Shown here one piece after another: positions 1 to 5,527 of a stretch of 7,985 nucleotides of DNA. The position numbers and the translations under genes were made by a program. Positions within the stretch are counted from its first letter, which is position 1, and the number at the start of each line of letters is the position of its first letter. The DNA comes from Minisyncoccota bacterium (GTDB lineage Bacteria > Patescibacteriota > Microgenomatia > UBA1400 > PJMF01): contig WJLO01000025.1 of the NCBI GenBank assembly GCA_014728425.1, positions 1 through 7,985 of the forward strand, in the 5' to 3' direction. Below the pieces are notes generated by a model that saw nothing but the letters and a program-made list of their open reading frames with translations, did not search any database and had not been told where the DNA came from.

Positions 1-1451
1 ACTTTACTTTACTGGGGAGGTTTAGTGCCGGCTTAGCTGATTTAATAGTAGTTTTACTAATTTTTAAGACTGTTGAGCTTCTAGAAAAAAATCAGGCCAA
101 CAAAACCACTTGGTTTGGACCAGCAGTTAAATATTGGGCTAGTTTATTTTATGCCACTGCAGTCCTACCAATCCAGCTAGCTCACTTTTTTGCTACTGAC
201 CCATTTTTAAACTTGCTAGCTTTTGCTAGTATTTATGCAGCCTTAAGATTTTTTTATCAGTCACAAAAAACTTGGTTACTGGGAAGCGGAGTTTTTTTAG
301 GAATGGCCTTGGCTTCAAAAATCAGTGCTATCTTTATCTTGCCAATCAATTTATTACTCTTAAGTGGTCAGCAACAATTGCCTAACTGGACAAAACTAAA
401 AAAACAGTTTAGCCATTATTTATTCACCAGTTTAAAAAACTGGCTCATATTTATCATCATTACTTATGTTAGTTTAAGATTGGCTGATCCTTATTTGTTT
501 GCCCATGCAAATCTGCTTGATCCTCGATTAAATCCGGATTTTATTGCCAATCTCAAAACCCTGAAATCTTGGGAAGGACCTGATGTGATGTTTCCTCCAG
601 CTATCCAATGGATTAGCAAAGGGCCTTGGTTTGGCTTAAAAAATCTCAGCCTATATGGTCTAGGTTTAATTCACACACTACTAGCTGCTGCTGGCTTAAT
701 CACCTTGGGCAAGATCATTAAAAATCATTATCGCCAATACTGGCATCTTGCTCTACTTTATTTATCGGTCTTGGCAGTTTTTATTTATCAATCACTCCAG
801 TTTGTCAAAGCTTTACGCTATTTTTTGCTTTTATATCCTTTTTTGGCAATCTTAGGTGGGATTGCTTTGAATCAACTAATCATCAAACTACAAAAAACTC
901 TGCCGCAAAAATACTACTCAACAATGATCATTGGCATCCTCCTAATGTTGTTAACTTGGCCGTTAATGTTCAATTCAATTTATGTACGACCTCACTCTCG
1001 AGTGAGCGCCTCACACTGGCTTTATCGCAACCTCCCCACTAATAGCCTGATTCTTACCGAGCACTGGGATGATGGCTTACCACTCTCAGTATTGCCAACC
1101 TATCACAAGACTTTTCGCTTTAAACAATTACCAGTTTTTGATCCAGATACTCCAGAAAAATTTGCTAAGTTTACACAGCTGCTTGATCAAGCTGACTACT
1201 ACATCTTGACTTCAAACCGGGGTTGGGGAAGTATACCCACAGTTCCTGATAAATATCCGCAAATGACTCGATTTTATGCTGATTTATTTGCTGGTAAACT
1301 TGGTTACCAAAAAATTGCTGAGTTTACTTCATATCCTTCACTACAGTATCTAGGCATCCCTATTACAATTAATGATGATCAAGCAGATGAGACTTTTACT
1401 GTTTATGATCATCCCAAAGTCATGGTGTTTAAAAATGAAACAAAAAATTAA
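1..1451 (+). CDS. GT39/PMT-like membrane glycosyltransferase, 5' end cut by window edge
   Basis: Integral-membrane GT-C glycosyltransferase that would transfer a sugar from a polyprenyl-phosphate carrier at the outer face of the membrane. The frame is open from base 3, giving 482 visible residues; the true start and the N-terminal catalytic loop with its acidic motif lie outside the window. Near the visible start are a GR-SA-DL segment (visible residues 5-14) and the Q-AH-F-TDPF stretch typical of GT39-like proteins (about 60-69). An outer loop with DPYLF and a later FPPAIQW follows, then a K-RY-LLLYP membrane segment (about 269-279). After the last membrane segment is a soluble domain of about 150 residues with EHWDD (353-357), DPDTPEKF and DYYILTSNR, ending FTVYDHPKV. 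From memory, this tail recurs in one group of GT39-like proteins. The acceptor is unknown. The gene ends in TAA and overlaps the next gene by 17 bases, so the two are probably cotranscribed. Confidence 0.88.
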   Translation, partial: FTLLGRFSAGLADLIVVLLIFKTVELLEKNQANKTTWFGPAVKYWASLFYATAVLPIQLAHFFATDPFLNLLAFASIYAALRFFYQSQKTWLLGSGVFLGMALASKISAIFILPINLLLLSGQQQLPNWTKLKKQFSHYLFTSLKNWLIFIIITYVSLRLADPYLFAHANLLDPRLNPDFIANLKTLKSWEGPDVMFPPAIQWISKGPWFGLKNLSLYGLGLIHTLLAAAGLITLGKIIKNHYRQYWHLALLYLSVLAVFIYQSLQFVKALRYFLLLYPFLAILGGIALNQLIIKLQKTLPQKYYSTMIIGILLMLLTWPLMFNSIYVRPHSRVSASHWLYRNLPTNSLILTEHWDDGLPLSVLPTYHKTFRFKQLPVFDPDTPEKFAKFTQLLDQADYYILTSNRGWGSIPTVPDKYPQMTRFYADLFAGKLGYQKIAEFTSYPSLQYLGIPITINDDQADETFTVYDHPKVMVFKNETKN

Positions 1452-3150
1452 AACCTTATTAAGTCACTATCAGCCAATGCAAATTTTTCAGCAGCAAAAT
1501 AAAAAAGGCTTAGTGACCATTAATGCTCGATTTCGGCAGCAAGTACGTTTATGGGGCTTAATGAGCTTACTGCTAACAATCTTTATTAGTGATTTATTAG
1601 CTACTAAGTATTCCCTTGTAGGCAGAGTTGGTGTATTTGCTTGGTACGCCAGCTTTTTTTGCCTGATTGTAATAGCGTTAAAAAACATTTGGATCCTAAT
1701 TTTGACTAGTTTAAAAAATAAAAGTTTTTTTACCTTGGCTGGCTTGTTAATCTTGATCAGCCTGATCGTGATTAACTTAACTAAACCCCAAAACATCAGT
1801 GGCGAGACTACTCAAGAAGTTAACTGCGCTCTTAGCTATTTCCAAACTAAAGATTGGGGCTATCATGATAGCTGTTTTCTAGGTTATCCAGTAAGACAAT
1901 ACCTCATTCCTGCTTTACCCTCTTTAATTTGGGGAAGAAATCAACTCACTCTCAACTTAGGAGGCAGCTTATATTTTCTCACTGCAGTCATTATTTTTAG
2001 CCAATCACTCTTAGAATATTTTCGTTTTAGTCAAAAAAATGATTTAATCACTGCCATTATCTTAACTAGCTTATTGCATTTTCACTACCTAAATCATTTT
2101 TTGTTTCACTTATTTGAACAAAGCAATTTTCCTCTCAGTTTAAGCCTGCTCACTATTGGTCTCTTGTTTAAATTCCTTAAACAAAAAAAGCCTCGCTGGC
2201 TAGTGTTAATCGGCATTAGTTTTCAATATTTAGTTTTTAGTTACACGCCTAGTTTAGCTTTTTTAGGCTTAGGTCTGGTTGGACTAGGTTATTTATTAAC
2301 CAAACACCAAAACAAGCTTAACAAATTCATTTCTTTAAGTATCATCGTCATCACCTTGATGAGTCTTTGCCTGTCTTTATCATTCAGAAGAGACATTAGG
2401 CTGCTTGGCAACGACAACAACACCCCCATCACCTTTATACAAAACCTTAATCAAATTGGCCAACACTTACTCTTTAGTAACCAAGGCCAAAGTTTTTATT
2501 CTCCAATAATTGTCTTTCCCTTACTAATCACCGTTCTAATACCGCTAACACTGGTTTTAGGCTGGCAAGCAGCCTGCATAGCTGGCTGGGTATGCCTGAC
2601 AGTAATTGTTGCCACCCAGGCCAAAGGCTATAGTTTTTACAGTTTAGACTTTCGTATACACCGTGCTTTAGTAGTGGCACCCACTGTGCTTACTCTTTTG
2701 CACCTGCTTTTACAAAAAATCAACTTGCAAAAAAAACTTTCGCGGTCTTTTTTAATAGTAACGCTCTTACTTTTAACTTTAAGCGGCCTTAAATATCAGA
2801 CTGACTATATAAAAAACAGACCAATCTCTCAACATTTGGCTTTCAGCCTCTGGCTAAAACAGCAACTTCCAGATTTTCAAACTCAACAAAAACTGTATTT
2901 TATTAATCCAAAAACAAAATTTATCTCCTTGAGAGATGAGTTGCAATACTTTTTTCCTCAATTAATTCTTACCAACAAAACCATTGCTCCATCTCAAACT
3001 AACTGTACTTCCAGCCAACCAGGACTTTATCTCGTTCACTCAAGCCATGTCTGTTATGATATTCTCAGCCAACCTGATGAAAAGAAAGAAGTTATTGCTT
3101 ACTATACTGATTTTCAAGGGCAGCAATTATTGTTATTACAACAAAATTAA
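1435..3150 (+). CDS. Multi-spanning membrane protein, probable GT-C-type glycosyltransferase
   Basis: I do not recognise a named family. The 571-residue protein has about ten to twelve hydrophobic segments and a soluble C-terminal tail from about residue 455. Three membrane segments (about 37-54, 69-93, 98-115) precede an outer loop at about 116-150 with acidic residues in GETTQE (E124, E128) and cysteines C131 and C147. A GYPVRQYLIPALPSLIWG stretch follows, resembling the region after the first loop of GT39-type enzymes. The tail has two more cysteines (C524, C540), which could form a disulfide outside the cell. I chose ATG 1435 because it overlaps the upstream gene by only 17 bases and GGTG lies 7 bases before it. 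An in-frame ATG at 1372 would add 21 residues that merely read the end of the upstream gene in another frame. A role in surface-glycan transfer is inferred from topology and the adjacent GT39-like gene. A polymerase- or flippase-like membrane protein is the main alternative. Confidence 0.8.
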   Translation: MKQKIKTLLSHYQPMQIFQQQNKKGLVTINARFRQQVRLWGLMSLLLTIFISDLLATKYSLVGRVGVFAWYASFFCLIVIALKNIWILILTSLKNKSFFTLAGLLILISLIVINLTKPQNISGETTQEVNCALSYFQTKDWGYHDSCFLGYPVRQYLIPALPSLIWGRNQLTLNLGGSLYFLTAVIIFSQSLLEYFRFSQKNDLITAIILTSLLHFHYLNHFLFHLFEQSNFPLSLSLLTIGLLFKFLKQKKPRWLVLIGISFQYLVFSYTPSLAFLGLGLVGLGYLLTKHQNKLNKFISLSIIVITLMSLCLSLSFRRDIRLLGNDNNTPITFIQNLNQIGQHLLFSNQGQSFYSPIIVFPLLITVLIPLTLVLGWQAACIAGWVCLTVIVATQAKGYSFYSLDFRIHRALVVAPTVLTLLHLLLQKINLQKKLSRSFLIVTLLLLTLSGLKYQTDYIKNRPISQHLAFSLWLKQQLPDFQTQQKLYFINPKTKFISLRDELQYFFPQLILTNKTIAPSQTNCTSSQPGLYLVHSSHVCYDILSQPDEKKEVIAYYTDFQGQQLLLLQQN

Positions 3151-3929
3151 TTTTTCTTCAACACAAAAAACACTGCTGCTGCTTGCGAAAGAGGGGTAAA
3201 TGATTGCTGATTTAAATGATTAATCAATTTAGTAACTGGCAACCACCGATACCAACTTGGCCAAACAACCCATTTTTTAAAAACTTGGTAGCTCACTAAT
3301 GAAGGCCAAGAAAAATAATGCATCAGGTCTAACCACGCCGAAGTAGTAGGGGAGAGATAGCCAGTTTTTTTTATTACTTTAAAGCCAGCCTTTGCAAACT
3401 GTTTTTGCCACTGCCGCCAAGACAATAGATTTTCATGAACCTGTTTTTTTCTTAAATAATCAGCATACCATTGGCCAAAAAACTTTTTACCTAACAAGTA
3501 TTGTTCCCATCTATTGGTCATTACAGTAGTTAAAAACAGTCCTGAGGGCTTTAGTACTCGGTGAATTTCTTGCAGATTGGTGGTTAGCTGAGGTAAATGC
3601 TCTAAAACACTATTGGCAATCACACCGCCAAAATAATTAGTCTTAAACGGAATCTTGTTGCCTTCATAAAAAACAATTTTTTGATAAACTTGCTGTGCTT
3701 GAGCCTGTTTAGCACGACTGGTTTTGATATCTAAACCAACAGCCAACTTTTGCTGACCAATCACTTGCTTAGCAAAAAAACCATCCCCACAACCAAAATC
3801 TAAAATCGGCTGTTTTAACTTAGCGATCTGCTGCTGCATCAAATAAGCTTCAATGGGCCTAATTAAAGCAAAAAATGCTGGCCGATGAGCTAAAAACTGT
3901 TGAGTAAGTTGGTTGATTTGTTTGATCAT
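3147..3929 (-). CDS. Class I SAM-dependent methyltransferase
   Basis: Cytoplasmic enzyme of 260 residues predicted to transfer a methyl group from S-adenosylmethionine. The Rossmann-fold signature is clear. Motif I is ILDFGCGDG (42-50). GLDI (65-68) supplies the acidic residue that binds the SAM ribose. IPF-NYFGGVIANSVLEHL (93-112) covers the next strand and helix. RVLKPSGLFLTTV (124-136) matches the Methyltransf_11/25 type. The substrate cannot be assigned. The C-terminal third (about 199-245) is unusually rich in Trp, Phe and Tyr with Lys and Arg, including a WPSWYRWLP stretch, which could contact a membrane or lipid-linked substrate. Start ATG 3929 is supported by GGAAGG 8 bases upstream. 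The gene runs opposite to both neighbours, converging on the membrane protein (4 shared bases) and diverging from the tRNA-binding gene (32-base gap). Methylation of a glycan or polyprenyl carrier is a context-based guess. Confidence 0.9.
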   Translation of the reverse strand: MIKQINQLTQQFLAHRPAFFALIRPIEAYLMQQQIAKLKQPILDFGCGDGFFAKQVIGQQKLAVGLDIKTSRAKQAQAQQVYQKIVFYEGNKIPFKTNYFGGVIANSVLEHLPQLTTNLQEIHRVLKPSGLFLTTVMTNRWEQYLLGKKFFGQWYADYLRKKQVHENLLSWRQWQKQFAKAGFKVIKKTGYLSPTTSAWLDLMHYFSWPSLVSYQVFKKWVVWPSWYRWLPVTKLINHLNQQSFTPLSQAAAVFFVLKKN

Positions 3930-3937
3930 CTTGATTA

Positions 3938-3943
3938 CCTTCC
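3938..3943 (-). promoter_or_regulatory. Shine-Dalgarno site of the methyltransferase
   Basis: Read on the minus strand this is GGAAGG, or GGGAAGG including the next base. It is separated by 8 bases from ATG 3929, and this good match to the anti-Shine-Dalgarno sequence fixes that start. By contrast, none of the three genes of the right-hand operon has a strong site. Confidence 0.65.
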
Positions 3944-3945
3944 CA

Positions 3946-3954
3946 TGTTACAAT
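3946..3954 (+). promoter_or_regulatory. Extended -10 promoter element for the tRNA-binding gene
   Basis: TGTTACAAT reads as TG-N-TACAAT, a good extended -10 element (consensus TGNTATAAT). No convincing -35 hexamer lies 16-18 bases upstream, which extended -10 promoters tolerate. Only 7 bases separate the hexamer from ATG 3962, so transcription would begin at about 3960-3962, on or next to the start codon, giving a leaderless mRNA. No strong Shine-Dalgarno site is present, which fits this reading. Confidence 0.5.
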
Positions 3955-3961
3955 GTAGAGC

Positions 3962-3970
3962 ATGATAACA
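3962..3970 (-). promoter_or_regulatory. Possible extended -10 promoter element for the methyltransferase
   Basis: On the minus strand this reads TGTTATCAT, that is TG-N-TATCAT. The expected start of transcription is near 3955, giving a leader of about 26 bases that includes the GGAAGG site. The -35 region is poor. The element overlaps the first codons of the divergent gene, so polymerases could probably not occupy both promoters at once. Confidence 0.4.
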
Positions 3971-4285
3971 TTTTCTGATTTTAAAAAACTAGAAATAAAA
4001 ATCGGCAAGGTTATCAGCGTAGAAAAAATTCCTAACGCTGATAAATTGCTCAAGTTTAACTTTGACCTTGGTCATGAACAAAGACAGATTATTGCTGGAA
4101 TAGCAGAATTTTTCAATGATTATCAAGCTTTAGTTGGTCAAGAGATGCCAATTCTAGTCAATCTTGAACCCAAAAAAATCCGTGGTTATGAAAGCCAAGG
4201 CATGATTCTGGTTGCTGATGCTGATGGCCAAGCCATACTATTGCAGCCGGCTCAACCAGTACCTCCAGGCACCATAGTAAGATAA
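3962..4285 (+). CDS. Stand-alone tRNA-binding domain protein (Trbp111/EMAPII type; MetRS beta-like)
   Basis: A 107-residue OB-fold protein of the tRNA_bind family (PF01588), the module found at the C terminus of many bacterial methionyl-tRNA synthetases and as free-standing Trbp111. Nearly the whole length matches: DFKKLEIKIGKV (6-17), the E-IPNADKLLKF segment (21-32), DLG-E-RQIIAGIAE (35-49), then LVNLEPKKIRGYESQGM (65-81), which includes the conserved basic and SQGM region. Family members bind the outside of the tRNA L-shape, usually as dimers, and aid aminoacylation in trans. Here it may serve a MetRS lacking its own C-terminal domain, or act as a general tRNA or RNA binder; annotation pipelines may call it a MetRS beta subunit. 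No synthetase core is in the window. Its neighbours are glycan genes on the other strand, so it is probably its own transcription unit, possibly leaderless. It ends in TAA. Confidence 0.93.
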   Translation: MITFSDFKKLEIKIGKVISVEKIPNADKLLKFNFDLGHEQRQIIAGIAEFFNDYQALVGQEMPILVNLEPKKIRGYESQGMILVADADGQAILLQPAQPVPPGTIVR

Positions 4286-4351
4286 TTTTTAAACAACCAG
4301 TTAGGCCATAATACACCTAAGACAGATAATCAGCAAAAGAGGTCATGGGTT

Positions 4352-4378
4352 ATTGCGTCACATAGATTATGACGCAGT
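4352..4378. terminator. Hairpin between convergent genes, possible bidirectional terminator
   Basis: ATTGCGTCA pairs with TGACGCAGT across a 9-base loop, giving a 9-bp stem with one T-G wobble. It sits in the 81-base convergent gap (4286-4366) and extends over the last codons and stop of the GT4 gene. No T-run directly follows on either strand; on the plus strand the nearest is TTTTT at 4384-4388, about 6 bases past the stem. It is therefore not a textbook intrinsic terminator, though it could terminate transcription or protect 3' ends. The rest of the gap holds only a 5-bp TTAGG/CCTAA pairing. Confidence 0.4.
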
Positions 4379-5527
4379 AGCCAATTTTTGTAGTAACTGT
4401 TGGTAAAATCGATAAGTTTTTTTTAAAGAAAATAGTTTTTTGACTTTAGTTTTAGTTTGTTGATTAACAAATTTTTGAGGTTGGCGCAAAACTTTAGCAA
4501 TTGCTTTAGCCAAATCAACCGCTTCTTTAGGCTTGACTACTAAACCCATCCCCGTAAGCTTGACTGGCTGCCTCACTCCTGGCAAATCACTGGCAACCAC
4601 TGGTTTACCTGCAAGCATAGCCTCAACTTGAACCATGCCAAAGGCCTCGGTTTGATTAATTGAAGGTAAAACCAATAAATCAATAGCTTGATAAAAAGCC
4701 CCTAACTGAGCACCGTGCAAACTCCCTAAAAACTGATGCTCAACTTGCATTTGCTTTAAAAGTTCTTTGATGCGTTGATAATAATCAGCCTCACCCACAA
4801 CATCTTGCCCAAAAGGTCCAGCAACAACCAGCTTAATAGTCTGGTTAAACTTAAGATCCTGTTGTAGCTTAGCTACTGCTCGTCCTAAATATTCTAGACC
4901 CTTTTCTCTAGCCACTCTGCCAGCAAAGCCAATCCAGATTTGTTGCCCTTTTTGTTTTTTAAGTTGCTGAGCAAAAGAACGCGCTACTGCTAGTTTAGCT
5001 ACTGGCGGCAACACTACCTGAGCTTTACGCTTAAACCAACGACCAACTAATAGACTATGAAAATAATCCTGAGTATAGATAATGATTTGATCACTTAAAA
5101 ACAATTGGCCAAAAACCGATAAATTAAGTAAAGCAGCAATCAAGCGTTGTCCTAAGCCTGAGCCTAAAAAAACCTGACAATGAAAAATACTGATCACTTT
5201 TTTACCCAACAACTTAGCCAAAAGTGCTAAGGGTAAGCCCTCAGCATTAGGAATGTTTAAAAACACTACTTGAGTTTGTTGCAACTCTTGCCAAAAACAC
5301 CACCATGATTGAGGCGAGATAAAACCCTTAGAAAGCTTAAACCAAAACTTCATCCTTTTGATCTGCAAGCCTTGCCAAATTTCCTGCAACTTTAGTTTTT
5401 GCTGGTGCTTAAAAGTCAAAACCGTTACTTGATGTTTTTCAGCTAAAAAAGAAAAAACCTTGGCCGGATAAGTAGTCAAGCCAGAAAGGTAAGGGTAAAA
5501 ATAAGTTGCAAAAAATAAAATCTTCAT
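4367..5527 (-). CDS. GT4-family (GT-B fold) glycosyltransferase
   Basis: Cytoplasmic retaining glycosyltransferase of 386 residues, normal length for GT4. It would transfer a sugar from a nucleotide-sugar donor to a glycan or lipid acceptor. The N-terminal acceptor domain starts MKILFFATYFYPYLSGL, with the glycine-containing loop typical of the family. The C-terminal donor domain shows GFAGRVAREKGLEYL (about 200-214), then FLGSLHG and LVLPSINQTEAFGMVQVEAM. Within this last stretch is the EX7E motif, E294 and E302, which contacts the donor. The start is placed at ATG 5527, not six codons upstream, because it overlaps the epimerase stop as ATGA and directly begins the family's first beta-strand. 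That overlap implies translational coupling, and there is no clear ribosome-binding site of its own. It is the last gene of the HAD-epimerase-GT4 operon. Its donor is plausibly the sugar made by the epimerase, but this is inference. Confidence 0.94.
   Translation of the reverse strand: MKILFFATYFYPYLSGLTTYPAKVFSFLAEKHQVTVLTFKHQQKLKLQEIWQGLQIKRMKFWFKLSKGFISPQSWWCFWQELQQTQVVFLNIPNAEGLPLALLAKLLGKKVISIFHCQVFLGSGLGQRLIAALLNLSVFGQLFLSDQIIIYTQDYFHSLLVGRWFKRKAQVVLPPVAKLAVARSFAQQLKKQKGQQIWIGFAGRVAREKGLEYLGRAVAKLQQDLKFNQTIKLVVAGPFGQDVVGEADYYQRIKELLKQMQVEHQFLGSLHGAQLGAFYQAIDLLVLPSINQTEAFGMVQVEAMLAGKPVVASDLPGVRQPVKLTGMGLVVKPKEAVDLAKAIAKVLRQPQKFVNQQTKTKVKKLFSLKKTYRFYQQLLQKLATAS

Larger units (their letters stand above)
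3946..3970. repeat. Imperfect 25-bp inverted repeat in the divergent intergenic region
   Basis: The arms match as TGTTA-2 bases-ATG on the left and CAT-2 bases-TAACA on the right, centred on 3958; 16 of 25 positions are symmetric. Each arm contains one of the two opposed -10-like elements, so the symmetry may simply reflect a bidirectional promoter. It could also be an operator half-site pair. No regulator gene is adjacent. Confidence 0.55.

Noticed and set aside
1372..1434. Upstream in-frame ATG that would extend the second membrane protein by 21 residues
   Set aside because: The extra residues only re-read the tail of the upstream gene. ATG 1435 has a GGTG site at good spacing and a shorter overlap.
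1488..1796. Minus-strand open frame of 102 codons inside the second membrane gene
   Set aside because: It lies wholly antisense to a well-supported hydrophobic coding region, has no recognisable motifs, and its composition looks like the complement of membrane-protein codons.
2984..3199. Plus-strand open frame of 71 codons spanning the end of the second membrane gene and the methyltransferase 3' end
   Set aside because: It overlaps two supported genes in other frames and has no ribosome-binding site or family resemblance.
3859..4053. Minus-strand open frame of 64 codons across the divergent promoter region
   Set aside because: It overlaps both the methyltransferase start and the tRNA-binding gene in other frames, with no motifs.
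4301..4320. TTAGG/CCTAA pairing in the convergent gap as a terminator
   Set aside because: Only 5 bp, AT-rich, with a 10-base loop and no T-run; expected by chance in this sequence.
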